From: Pseudomonas spelaei | GTDB taxonomy: Bacteria; Pseudomonadota; Gammaproteobacteria; Pseudomonadales; Pseudomonadaceae | DNA length: 64,000 nt | Assembly: GCF_009724245.1 (NCBI RefSeq) | Contig: NZ_WNNK01000014.1 | Location: forward strand, 62,001-126,000 | Reading direction: 5' to 3' | Shown: positions 25,968 through 33,932 of the stretch, one piece after another | Numbering within the stretch: position 1 is the first letter of the stretch | Layout of the letters: each line of letters starts with the position of its first letter | Position numbers and translations under genes: made by a program | Notes under the pieces: generated by a model | The model's database searches: none | What the model was told of the DNA's origin: nothing | The model's input: the letters and a program-made list of their open reading frames with translations, nothing else

Positions 25968-26573
25968 ATGCGAATGTGGTTTTTGAGTGCTGGCCTGGCC
26001 TTGATGTGCATGGCCCAGAACGCAGCGGCGGGTACAGTCCTGATCGTTGGCGATAGTATCAGTGCCGGTTTCGGCCTGGATACCAGCAAAGGGTGGGTCG
26101 CATTGCTTGAGCAGCGGCTCAAGAGCGAAGGTTTTGACGACAAGGTAGTCAATGCCTCCATCAGCGGTGACACCAGCGCGGGCGGCCTCGCGCGGCTGCC
26201 GGCGGCGCTTGCAGAGCATAAGCCGGACCTGGTGATCCTTGAGCTGGGAGGCAATGATGGGCTGCGTGGGCAGCCGCCCGCTCAATTGAAACAAAATCTT
26301 GCGTCGATGATCGACCAGTCCAGGGCCGGTGGTGCCAAAGTGCTGCTGCTGGGCATGCAGTTGCCGCCCAACTACGGTCCTAAATACACCACGGCGTTTG
26401 CCGAGGTCTATGGCGCGTTAGCCAAGGAAAAAGCGATCCCGCTGGTGCCGTTTTTCCTCGAGGGAGTCGGCGGCCATCCGGAGCTGATGCAGGCCGATCA
26501 ACTGCATCCGGCGGTCGGTGCCCAGGGCAAGTTGCTGGAAAATGTCTGGCCGACGCTAAAACCGCTGCTATGA
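25968..26573 (+). CDS. tesA: TesA, periplasmic SGNH esterase/thioesterase I
   Basis: 201 residues. A signal peptide (about 1-21, ending AQNAAA) precedes an SGNH hydrolase. Block I is GDSISAGFGL with the nucleophile Ser, block III is GGNDGLRG and block V is DQLHP. It hydrolyses acyl esters and thioesters in the periplasm; Pseudomonas homologues are described as arylesterases. ATG at 25968 has GGAG at 25958-25961, which lies directly in front of the ybbA start codon on the other strand. Confidence 0.95.
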   Translation: MRMWFLSAGLALMCMAQNAAAGTVLIVGDSISAGFGLDTSKGWVALLEQRLKSEGFDDKVVNASISGDTSAGGLARLPAALAEHKPDLVILELGGNDGLRGQPPAQLKQNLASMIDQSRAGGAKVLLLGMQLPPNYGPKYTTAFAEVYGALAKEKAIPLVPFFLEGVGGHPELMQADQLHPAVGAQGKLLENVWPTLKPLL

Positions 26574-26631
26574 CGCTTTTCTAGCAGCGGTCTTTCGGCT
26601 AAGGTGGCGCCCCCCCGATTTGGAGCCCTCG

Positions 26632-26925
26632 ATGTCGCGCCCTGCCTGGTCCCTGTTTGCCTATCAACTGATCGAGCCTGACGAGCAGCTGGATCTGTTC
26701 GCCTGCCAGGAAGTCCGGGTGCATTTGGTGACGCGTCAATTGGAGTTGGGCGGCTCGATCGATCGCACCCTCTGTGGCACGTTGTTGCCTGCCCAGCCAC
26801 GTTGGTCATCGGTGGATCGCTCGATCTTCCAGGACCAGCGTTTGTGCCCGTTGTGCCGGGCGATCCTCGAATCCCAGAAGCGCGGCACTCCGCCGATCTG
26901 GCCGGAGCTGCGCTTCGAGCTTTGA
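26632..26925 (+). CDS. Small Cys-containing protein, unknown function
   Basis: 97 residues, no signal peptide or membrane helix. A CPLC pair in LCPLCRAILES near residue 75 and further Cys at about 26 and 47 could bind zinc or form a redox pair. No domain is recognised. ATG at 26632 has GGAG six bases upstream. It lies 58 bp after tesA and 71 bp before the L,D-transpeptidase gene, in the same direction. Confidence 0.7.
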   Translation: MSRPAWSLFAYQLIEPDEQLDLFACQEVRVHLVTRQLELGGSIDRTLCGTLLPAQPRWSSVDRSIFQDQRLCPLCRAILESQKRGTPPIWPELRFEL

Positions 26926-26996
26926 ATGTGGGTGCCCGCCGGGCACCCGTGTACAATCAATATTTACTACCCGTCGATCTGCGAAGGTATTCCCGG

Positions 26997-27965
26997 ATGT
27001 TGTCTCGCCTTTCCGCTGTCACCTGCTGCCTGTCCCTCGCCGCGCTTTGCGCAGCCGGTCCTGCTGCTGCCCTGCAGTTACCTTTACCGCCACCGGGTGA
27101 AGACATTGTCGGCCAGGTCCAGGTGATCAAGGCCAAATACGAAGATACCTTTGCCGATCTGGGTACCACTTACGACCTGGGCTACTCGGAGATGGTCGCG
27201 GCCAACCCCGGCGTTGATGCCTGGTTGCCGGGCGCGGGTACCGAAATCGTACTGCCGACGCGCTTCATCCTGCCGCCGGGTCCCCGTGAAGGCATTGTGA
27301 TCAACCTGGCGGAGTACCGGTTGTACTACTACCCCAAGGGCCAGAACGTGGTTTACACCTTCCCACTGGGGATTGGCCGTGAAGGCTGGGGCTCGCCGAT
27401 TGCCCACACCAGCATCATCGCCAAGACGCCTAACCCGACCTGGACCCCTCCGGCTTCGATCAAGGCTGAGCACGCCGCCAACGGTGACCCGCTGCCCAAC
27501 GTGGTGCCAGCTGGTCCTGACAACCCGCTGGGACCTTTCAAGTTTACCTTGGGCACGCCGGGCTACCTGATTCACGGTTCCAACATGAAATTTGGCATCG
27601 GTACCCGCACCAGTCACGGCTGTTTCCGCATGTTCAACAATAACGTGCTGGAAATGGCCGGCATGGTGCCGGTGGGTACTTCTGTGCGGATCATCAACGA
27701 CGCGTACAAGTTTGGCTCGGCCGGTGGCAAGGTCTATCTGGAAGCGCACACGCCATTGAACGACGATGGCACTCCGTCGGTAGTGGACAAGCACACTGCA
27801 GTGATCAACGCGTTGCTCAAGCGTGAAGACCTGTCCAATAAGCTTCGGGTCAATTGGGATCAGGTGCGTGACGTGGTCGCGGCGGAAGATGGCCTGCCGA
27901 CGGAAATTGGTGTGCCGGGTGGGGCGCCGGTGGCTTCGAGCGCGCCGGTCGACTTGCAGCAGTAA
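26997..27965 (+). CDS. L,D-transpeptidase (ErfK/YbiS type) with LysM-like domain
   Basis: 322 residues. A signal peptide (about 1-30, ending AGPAAA) is followed by a LysM-like segment (about 48-90, DLGTTYDLGYSEMVAANPGVD). Next is a YkuD catalytic domain with YLIHGSNMKFGIG and the active-site SHGCFRM. Such enzymes link Braun-type lipoprotein to peptidoglycan or form 3-3 cross-links in the periplasm. The convergent neighbour is OprI, which ends in the Lys expected for such linkage. ATG at 26997. Confidence 0.93.
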   Translation: MLSRLSAVTCCLSLAALCAAGPAAALQLPLPPPGEDIVGQVQVIKAKYEDTFADLGTTYDLGYSEMVAANPGVDAWLPGAGTEIVLPTRFILPPGPREGIVINLAEYRLYYYPKGQNVVYTFPLGIGREGWGSPIAHTSIIAKTPNPTWTPPASIKAEHAANGDPLPNVVPAGPDNPLGPFKFTLGTPGYLIHGSNMKFGIGTRTSHGCFRMFNNNVLEMAGMVPVGTSVRIINDAYKFGSAGGKVYLEAHTPLNDDGTPSVVDKHTAVINALLKREDLSNKLRVNWDQVRDVVAAEDGLPTEIGVPGGAPVASSAPVDLQQ

Positions 27966-27980
27966 CGCCACAGGATCAAC

Positions 27981-28018
27981 AACCCGTCATGGCCTTGCGC
28001 GATGACGGGTTTTTTATT
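27981..28018 (+). terminator. Intrinsic terminator of the L,D-transpeptidase gene
   Basis: AACCCGTCAT pairs with ATGACGGGTT around a GGCCTTGCGCG loop, followed by a T tract. It begins about 16 bp after the stop codon. Confidence 0.85.
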
Positions 28019-28046
28019 GCCCCTATTTGATACGAGATTGCGGGCA

Positions 28047-28082
28047 ATAAAAAAGCCGATCCAAAAATGGATCGGCTTGATA
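28047..28082 (-). terminator. Intrinsic terminator of oprI
   Basis: Read on the minus strand, AAGCCGATCC, an ATTTTT loop and GGATCGGCTT are followed by TTTTATT. It lies about 20 bp after the oprI stop codon, back to back with the terminator of the convergent gene. Confidence 0.88.
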
Positions 28083-28099
28083 ATAACCCCGAAGGACTA

Positions 28100-28351
28100 T
28101 TACTTGCGGCTTGCTTTCTCAAGCATGCGCAGAGCGCGCTCGTTAGCTTCGTCAGCAGTCTGTTGTGCTTTTTGAGCAGCAGCCAGAGCTTCATCAGCTT
28201 TACGGTAGGCTTCGTCTGCACGGGCCTGGGAGCGAGCTGCTGCGTCTTCAGTTGCAGTCAGACGAGCTTCGGTTTCTTTGGAGACGCTGCTGCAACCGGT
28301 AGCCAGAACTGCGGCCAGAGCCAGAGCAGAGAATTTCAGAACGTTGTTCAT
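28100..28351 (-). CDS. oprI: OprI, major outer-membrane (Braun-type) lipoprotein
   Basis: 83 residues, the standard OprI length. The signal ends in LATGC with the lipidated Cys near residue 19. The mature protein is one long helix of Ala/Glu/Arg heptads (TATEDAAARSQARADEAYRK...), as in Lpp trimers. It ends in SRK, so a free C-terminal Lys is available for linkage to meso-diaminopimelate in peptidoglycan. The probable enzyme is encoded next door. ATG at 28351 follows AAGGGGAACACG. Codons and the strong terminator fit a highly expressed gene. Confidence 0.97.
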   Translation of the reverse strand: MNNVLKFSALALAAVLATGCSSVSKETEARLTATEDAAARSQARADEAYRKADEALAAAQKAQQTADEANERALRMLEKASRK

Positions 28352-28965
28352 CGTGTTCCCCTTCAAGGACTTTCTATTAAGGGCTACTTTCTCAGAGTGA
28401 GCTAATAGCCGGCGTACATACTACCCATTACTTGTAGTAAGTAAACTGACGTAGCGCAAGAAGCAAAAAAAATTCTTGTGCTGAATCTATTTTGGCTAAT
28501 CTTTTGAGACTTTGTATAAAAATTATCCAATTTTTTGCACTCTGGCAAAAATTGGATCCAGGCTGAAAGGGCCAGCCAGCATGTGTTAAGCCTTGTAAAC
28601 ACAAGTCAATTTATATATCAGCGTTGACACTTTTGTTCAGATTCTCTTTGCGTCAGCCGGTATCTTTTGTGCATGTTGAGGTGACTTTAAGAGCGAGTGT
28701 TCGTCTCAAGCTTCAACTGCCGGCAATGTTCAGGCCATCGACCTAAGGATGCTCGATTGGCCGTTTCTATGTCCGCCAGCGCGGGAGGATGACGAGTTTG
28801 CCTTGAGCAATTGCGCGATTGGCGCCTACTATTCCTACGTGCGGGTTGTGAGCGCTGTAAGGCTTTTCTCGTTGTCGAAACCGGCACCGGGTGGCGTAGA
28901 TGTTCCTTCGCCGGAAAAACATCGGTAAGGTAGGGGTCAGTAACCAAGACCCGCGAGGAGTAGTG
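28352..28965. promoter_or_regulatory. Long intergenic region, oprI promoter side
   Basis: 614 bp between the divergent oprI and GNAT genes. The part next to oprI (to about 28620) is AT-rich and must hold its strong promoter on the minus strand. One weak match is TTGCCA-N17-TAATTT read on that strand near 28525. On the plus strand TTGACA occurs at 28624-28629 without a convincing -10. The right half (28700-28960) is ordinary GC-rich sequence with no gene I can support. Confidence 0.4.
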
Positions 28966-29247
28966 ATGAGCGAGGCGTTGTCCATCCACCATGACCAGGC
29001 TGGTCATCAGTTCGAGACCAATGTGGACGGTCATCGTGCCTACCTGACCTATATGGACCTCGGGAAGCAGACCCTGGATATCTATCGGACATTCGTGCCG
29101 AATGCCTTGCGAGGTCGCGGCATTGCCGCTGCGCTCACCGAGGAAGCATTGAAATATGCCGAAGAGGCAGGCTACACGGTGATCCCATCCTGCTCCTATG
29201 TAGAGCGCTACATGGAGCGTCACCAGCGTCATGCCGCAAAGCTCTGA
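28966..29247 (+). CDS. Small GNAT-type N-acetyltransferase (YjdJ-like)
   Basis: 93 residues. The acetyl-CoA binding loop is recognisable as VPNALRGRGIAAAL (residues about 46-59), followed by the helix EEALKYAEEAGY. This is the short GNAT/YjdJ group, little more than the cofactor-binding core; the substrate is unknown. ATG at 28966 follows GAGGAG with a 5-bp gap. A shared two-way terminator follows. Confidence 0.85.
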   Translation: MSEALSIHHDQAGHQFETNVDGHRAYLTYMDLGKQTLDIYRTFVPNALRGRGIAAALTEEALKYAEEAGYTVIPSCSYVERYMERHQRHAAKL

Positions 29248-29277
29248 GCTCCATAGAGCCATCATGCAGTGAGCGGC

Positions 29278-29311
29278 AAAAAAACGCCGGGCTAAGAGCC
29301 CGGCGTTTTTG
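29278..29311. terminator. Bidirectional terminator, GNAT gene / DAHP synthase
   Basis: AAAAACGCCGGGCT-AAG-AGCCCGGCGTTTTT: a perfect stem with A and T tracts at both ends, lying between convergent genes. Confidence 0.92.
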
Positions 29312-29325
29312 TGTCCGCAATCTCT

Positions 29326-30402
29326 TCAGCCGCGCGTGCGCTTGGGTAGCACGTCCTTGAGCTTGGCGTGCATGCTGCGCAGGGTGTTCTCGGTGGCAGA
29401 CCAATCGATGCAGGCATCGGTGATCGACACGCCGTATTGCAGGTCGGCCAGGTCCTTTGGAATCGCCTGGCAACCCCAGTTCAGATGGCTCTCGACCATC
29501 AGGCCGATGATCGACTGGTTGCCTTCGAGGATCTGGTTGGCAACGTTTTCCATCACCAGCGGTTGCAGGGCCGGGTCCTTGTTGGAGTTGGCGTGGCTGC
29601 AGTCAACCATGATGTTCGGCTTGATCTTCGCCTTGTTCAGCGCCTGTTCGCACAGGGCGACGCTGACCGAATCATAGTTGGGCTTGCCGTTGCCGCCGCG
29701 CAATACCACGTGACCGTAGGCATTGCCCTTGGTGGTAACGATGGATACGCCACCTTCCTGGTTGATCCCCAGGAACCGGTGTGGGCTGGAAACTGACTGC
29801 AGGGCGTTGATCGCCACGGTCAGACCGCCATCGGTGCCGTTCTTGAAGCCCACGGCCGAGGACAGGCCGGAGGCCATTTCCCGGTGAGTCTGGGATTCAG
29901 TGGTACGAGCACCAATGGCCGACCAACTGATCAGGTCTTGCAGGTACTGCGGCGAAATAGGGTCCAGGGCCTCGGTCGCTGTCGGCAAGCCCATTTCTGC
30001 GAGGTCCAGTAGCAACTGACGGCCGATATGCAGGCCGTCCTGGATCTTGAACGAGTCGTCCAGGTACGGATCGTTGATCAAGCCTTTCCAGCCGACGGTG
30101 GTGCGCGGTTTCTCGAAATAGACGCGCATGACCAGGTACAAGGTGTCGGACACTTCCGCTGCCAGTACCTTAAGGCGCTCGGCGTACTCGTGGGCGGCCT
30201 TGAGGTCGTGGATCGAGCAAGGCCCGATGACCACGAACAGGCGGTGGTCGGTGCCGTCGAGAATGTCACGAATGACTTCGCGGCCCTTGGTGACGGTCTG
30301 CAGGGCAGCGTCGCTCAAAGGGATTTCGCGCTTGAGCTGATCGGGTGTGATCAGGGTCTCGTTGGATTCGACGTTAAGGTCGTTGATCGGTAAATCAGCC
30401 AT
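29326..30402 (-). CDS. Class I 3-deoxy-7-phosphoheptulonate (DAHP) synthase
   Basis: 358 residues, the AroF/AroG/AroH family. It condenses phosphoenolpyruvate and erythrose 4-phosphate, the first step of the shikimate pathway. Visible motifs are VVIGPCSIHD, RVYFEKPRTTVGWKGL, IGARTTESQTHREMASG, GFKNGTDG and MVDCSHANSNK. Which amino acid inhibits it cannot be read with certainty; the P. aeruginosa homologue near cysB is Tyr-sensitive. ATG at 30402. A class II isozyme is encoded at 43089-44435. Confidence 0.95.
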   Translation of the reverse strand: MADLPINDLNVESNETLITPDQLKREIPLSDAALQTVTKGREVIRDILDGTDHRLFVVIGPCSIHDLKAAHEYAERLKVLAAEVSDTLYLVMRVYFEKPRTTVGWKGLINDPYLDDSFKIQDGLHIGRQLLLDLAEMGLPTATEALDPISPQYLQDLISWSAIGARTTESQTHREMASGLSSAVGFKNGTDGGLTVAINALQSVSSPHRFLGINQEGGVSIVTTKGNAYGHVVLRGGNGKPNYDSVSVALCEQALNKAKIKPNIMVDCSHANSNKDPALQPLVMENVANQILEGNQSIIGLMVESHLNWGCQAIPKDLADLQYGVSITDACIDWSATENTLRSMHAKLKDVLPKRTRG

Positions 30403-30534
30403 CGTGTTACTCGTCAGGGTCACGGGTGCCGGCCGCCAGCGATCCCCGTGCGGCGGAGCACAGCATGATTTAAGTGCAAGGGGGGAGGAACCTTAGCGCG
30501 TAACAAGCCTGCTCGACAATGGGCAAAGGCCGCT

Positions 30535-30981
30535 TTAATCCAGCGTTGGCTGCACAAGGGCTTGGTGGAGGGTGTCGTGGGAGAACTCGCCGGCATGGCG
30601 CGCGACCCATTCCCGGGCTAAGGCTTCTACGCATTGCGGGGTCGTTTCGGCGTCTTGATGCAGGCGGCAGTAGCGTTCAATCTGGCACACCTGTTCCCCC
30701 ATTCGTGCGCCGAACAAGGCTTGTTCATCGGTAAAGGCAATGCCGATCCGATAGCCATTTCCATGTTTACGGCACCAGGCGACATAGCCGCGATAGCGCG
30801 CCGCTTCACCGAGTGAGGGAATGTGCATCTCAATGGCAGTGCCTTGGCGCCAGGCACGCGGGTAATTGCATGCGACGCCGCCCAGGCCGATAGTGTGCAG
30901 CCGTTGGCGGGTAATGCCGGGGTAGGGGCGTTGTGTCAGCTCAACAGAAACATCATCAGGGTGAGGCAAGAAACGACCCAT
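30535..30981 (-). CDS. PilZ-like protein with degenerate second motif
   Basis: 148 residues. The first 100 residues resemble a PilZ barrel (RFLPHPDDVSVELTQRP...GGVACNYPRAWRQGTAIEMHIP...GYRIGIAF). The cyclic-di-GMP motifs are imperfect: an R-x-R stretch (TRQRLHT) is present, but the D/NxSxxG loop reads TIGLGG. Binding of the nucleotide is therefore uncertain. The start codon at 30981 overlaps that of the divergent thioredoxin-like gene. Confidence 0.65.
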   Translation of the reverse strand: MGRFLPHPDDVSVELTQRPYPGITRQRLHTIGLGGVACNYPRAWRQGTAIEMHIPSLGEAARYRGYVAWCRKHGNGYRIGIAFTDEQALFGARMGEQVCQIERYCRLHQDAETTPQCVEALAREWVARHAGEFSHDTLHQALVQPTLD

Positions 30982-31366
30982 GCACACGGACTCCGAGCAC
31001 CGTCCAATTGACGGCGGTGGCAGCAGTATAGTGAAGGAACTGGAGTTGACCGATCTGGATGTCGATCAGCAATTGTTGGCGCTGCCAGGCACGTCGCTGC
31101 TGGTGTTCACCAGTGTTGGTTGTTCCAGCTGTCGCTGGGCGCGCCAGCAACTGCCAGGCTGGAACCTCTCGGTGGACCGAGTGTGCTGGGTTGATGCCGG
31201 CCGCAATGGCGGAGCGGTCGCGCGCTATGGGATTTTTCATTTGCCGGCGTTGTTTGTGGTGTGCGAGGGTCAATTCTACGGGCAGTTACAGGCACGTCTG
31301 ACGGCTCATGATCTTGACGCCGCCGTGCATCAGGCGTTTACGCGTACACCAGAGGAGTTACCATGA
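30980..31366 (+). CDS. Thioredoxin-fold protein with CxxC
   Basis: 128 residues if the ATG at 30980 is used, 111 from the GTG at 31031 (VKELELTDLD), which I consider almost as likely. A thioredoxin-like motif GCSSCRW follows the strand SLLVFTSV, and the cis-Pro region is HLPALFVV. There is no signal peptide, so it is cytoplasmic. The stop overlaps the start of the next gene (ATGA), so it is the first gene of an operon with the KPR-family gene and a 5'-nucleotidase. The exact redox partner is unknown. Confidence 0.78.
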   Translation: MHTDSEHRPIDGGGSSIVKELELTDLDVDQQLLALPGTSLLVFTSVGCSSCRWARQQLPGWNLSVDRVCWVDAGRNGGAVARYGIFHLPALFVVCEGQFYGQLQARLTAHDLDAAVHQAFTRTPEELP

Positions 31367-32325
31367 GCGGAGCAATCACGCAGTCGCCACGGATCGGGAT
31401 TATCGGCACCGGTGCTATCGGGGGCTTTTACGGGTTGATGCTGGCGCGTGCCGGGTTTGACGTGCACTTTTTGTTACGCAGCGAATACGCGGCGGTGAGT
31501 GATCGAGGCCTGCAACTCAATAGTGCGGTGCATGGCGCGTTGAGCCTGAACCCGGTGCAGGCTTATGCCAATGCGGCGGACATGCCGCCGTGCGACTGGC
31601 TGCTGGTGGGTACGAAAACCACCGGTAACGTCGAGTTGGCACCCACTATTGCGCAAGTTGCGGCGCCGGATGCCAAGGTGGTGCTACTGCAAAATGGCCT
31701 GGATGTCGAAGACAGCCTGCGTGAGCACCTGCCGGACTCGCTGCATTTGCTCGGCGGCCTTTGTTATATCTGTGTCCATCGCTCGGGCCCCGGTGTCGTC
31801 GAGCATCAGGCGATGGGCCGGGTCAATCTCGGTTATCACAGTGGCACCGCCGCGAATGATGAGGTCAGGCGACAAGCGATTGTCGAGGAGGGCGCCGCGC
31901 TGTTTCATCAGGCGGGCATCGATTCCCAGGCAATGCCCAACCTGCATCAGGCACGCTGGCATAAGCTGGTGTGGAATGTGCCGTATAACGGTCTTTCGGT
32001 CTTGCTGGGGGCAGGCACCACGGCATTGATGGCCGACGAGTCCAGCCGTGAACTGATCCAGGCGTTGATGGCCGAAGTGGTGCAAGGCGCGCGAGCGTGT
32101 GGCCATGAAATTGCTGCCAGTTATGCTGAGCAGATGTTCACCATGACCGAGAGCCTGACTGACTACTGGCCAAGCATGTACCACGATTATCTGCACAAGC
32201 GCCCGTTGGAACTGGCCGCCATCTACGCTCGACCCTTGGCCGCTGCCAGGGCCGCAGGTTGCGAATTACCGCGAATGCAGGCGCTCTACCAGGCCTTGAG
32301 CTTTATTGATCGACGTAACAGCTGA
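31363..32325 (+). CDS. Ketopantoate reductase family (PanE-like)
   Basis: 320 residues. The N-terminal Rossmann motif is GIIGTGAIGGFYG. The KPR catalytic Lys lies in WHKLVWNVPYNGLSVL, and the C-terminal helical domain has YDHDYLHKRPLE-like YHDYLHKRPLELAAIY. Members reduce 2-dehydropantoate with NADPH in pantothenate synthesis, but genomes often carry paralogues with other 2-oxoacid substrates. Overlaps the previous gene by 4 bp and is followed by the nucleotidase after 14 bp. Confidence 0.85.
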   Translation: MSGAITQSPRIGIIGTGAIGGFYGLMLARAGFDVHFLLRSEYAAVSDRGLQLNSAVHGALSLNPVQAYANAADMPPCDWLLVGTKTTGNVELAPTIAQVAAPDAKVVLLQNGLDVEDSLREHLPDSLHLLGGLCYICVHRSGPGVVEHQAMGRVNLGYHSGTAANDEVRRQAIVEEGAALFHQAGIDSQAMPNLHQARWHKLVWNVPYNGLSVLLGAGTTALMADESSRELIQALMAEVVQGARACGHEIAASYAEQMFTMTESLTDYWPSMYHDYLHKRPLELAAIYARPLAAARAAGCELPRMQALYQALSFIDRRNS

Positions 32326-32339
32326 TCGGGGGAAACAAC

Positions 32340-33257
32340 ATGGCTAAGGGAATGGGCGACAAACTGGTGCTGGCGATCTCCTCGCGGGCACTGTTTGACC
32401 TGAGCGAAAGCCACAAGGTCTACCTGGCGCAAGGCGTCGAGGCTTACCGCAAGTACCAGATTGACCATGAAGAGGAAACCCTCGAACCGGGCGACGCCTT
32501 CCCGCTGGTCAAAAAACTATTGAGCCTCAACGCCAGCCTGGGTCGTGCCCGGGTCGAGGTGGTGCTGGTGTCACGCAACAGCGCCGACACCGGTTTGCGC
32601 GTGTTCAACTCGATCCAGCACTACGGCCTGGATATTTCCCGTGCTGCGTTCGTCGGTGGGCGTAGTCCCTATCCGTACCTGGCTGCCTTTGGGTGTCATC
32701 TGTTTCTCTCCACTCACGCTGATGATGTGCGCAGCGCCCTGGACGCCGGGTTTGCTGCGGCAACCATTCTGTCGGGTGGCGCCCGCCGAGCGTCCAGCGC
32801 GGAATTGCGGATCGCCTTTGATGGCGACGCGGTGCTGTTTTCCGACGAGTCGGAGCGAGTCTATCAATCGGCGGGTCTGGAAGCGTTCCAGGCCAGCGAG
32901 CGCGAATCGGCGCGGGAGCCTTTGCGCGGAGGCCCGTTCAAGGGCTTCCTGGCGGCACTTAACCTGTTGCAGCGTGAATTCCCTGATGATGCTTGCCCGA
33001 TCCGTACGGCATTGGTGACGGCGCGTTCGGCACCGTCTCACGAGCGAGTGATTCGCACGTTGCGCGAGTGGGATATCCGGCTGGATGAGTCGCTGTTCCT
33101 CGGAGGCCTGGAAAAATCGGCGTTTCTCGAGGCCTTTGCTGCCGACGTTTTTTTCGATGATCAGGCCGGTCATTGCGAGAAAGCCAGGGAAGTGGTGGCC
33201 ACGGGTCACGTTCCTCATGGCATCAGCAATGAGCTGAAAATACACACAGAGAGCTAA
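32340..33257 (+). CDS. Cytosolic 5'-nucleotidase (NT5-C1 type)
   Basis: 305 residues. It begins MAKGMGDKLVLAISSRALFDL and holds VVLVSRNSADTG and RAAFVGGRSPYPYLAAF. Later come FDGDAVLFSDESE (HAD-like DxD) and FLGGLEKSAFLEAF with DVFFDDQ, all characteristic of the cytosolic IMP/AMP 5'-nucleotidase family known mainly from animals and also found in bacteria. It removes phosphate from nucleoside monophosphates. ATG at 32340 after GGGGG. Confidence 0.88.
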   Translation: MAKGMGDKLVLAISSRALFDLSESHKVYLAQGVEAYRKYQIDHEEETLEPGDAFPLVKKLLSLNASLGRARVEVVLVSRNSADTGLRVFNSIQHYGLDISRAAFVGGRSPYPYLAAFGCHLFLSTHADDVRSALDAGFAAATILSGGARRASSAELRIAFDGDAVLFSDESERVYQSAGLEAFQASERESAREPLRGGPFKGFLAALNLLQREFPDDACPIRTALVTARSAPSHERVIRTLREWDIRLDESLFLGGLEKSAFLEAFAADVFFDDQAGHCEKAREVVATGHVPHGISNELKIHTES

Positions 33258-33327
33258 GTCCATCGAACTCCCGAAGGCGCTGCTAAGCTGAATCAATCCT
33301 CGCCATCCTGGCAGCCCAGGAGGTCCT

Positions 33328-33828
33328 ATGATTGGTTCGATGCTGTATGCCACTGATCTCGGCCTGTATGCGCCTTATGTGATGCAGCATGCGCTGGCGC
33401 TGGCGCGAACATTCAATGCCGAGCTGTATGTGATTCATGTGGTGGAGCCCATCGGCCTGTTCGCTGAATCGGTGTTGCAGAGCTACCTTGATGAGCAGGC
33501 TATGAGTGAGTGGCAGAGCCAGGGGCTGGCGACGGTAATGGCCAATATCGAGCAGCGGGTACTGGACAGTTTTCGCGAGGAGTTGGGGGATGGCGAGCAG
33601 GACCTCAAGTTGATCCGGTCGGTGCGAGTGATTCAAGGCGATCCCTGCGAGGTGATTCTCGACCAGTCGCAGAAACTCTCGGTGGATTTGTTGATCGTAG
33701 GTAGTCATAGCCAGGCCGTCGGTGTGGCAACGCCCCTGGGGCGAACCGCTGCACGGGTGCTGCAGCTGTCGCTGGTGCCGGTGTACCTGGTGCCGCTGTT
33801 GCAGCGTCGACGCAATGATGACGTGTGA
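33328..33828 (+). CDS. Universal stress protein (UspA family)
   Basis: 166 residues, one Usp domain: MLYATDLG at the start, a central VIQGDPCEVILDQ, and the nucleotide-binding end DLLIVGSHSQAVGVATPLGRTAARVLQLS. It is longer than classical UspA because of an insert near residues 50-90. Cytoplasmic; the role is stress adaptation in general. The ATG at 33328 follows a perfect AGGAGGT. It lies just upstream of cysB, as in P. aeruginosa. Confidence 0.88.
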   Translation: MIGSMLYATDLGLYAPYVMQHALALARTFNAELYVIHVVEPIGLFAESVLQSYLDEQAMSEWQSQGLATVMANIEQRVLDSFREELGDGEQDLKLIRSVRVIQGDPCEVILDQSQKLSVDLLIVGSHSQAVGVATPLGRTAARVLQLSLVPVYLVPLLQRRRNDDV

Positions 33829-33932
33829 TTGGTGGAAAAGGATAAAAAGTTCTAGATTTATCTGTTCAACCTTTAATATAGTTATATACCGTCGCTGATA
33901 CCCGTGGCGTCTATCTGCTTTGAGGGACACAT

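Noticed and set aside
28402..28602. 66-codon minus-strand frame upstream of oprI
   Set aside because: It lies in the AT-rich promoter region, lacks a ribosome site and any recognisable domain.
28700..28960. Small RNA of the Rsm type upstream of the GNAT gene
   Set aside because: A few GGA triplets occur, but no series of GGA hairpin loops and no terminator.
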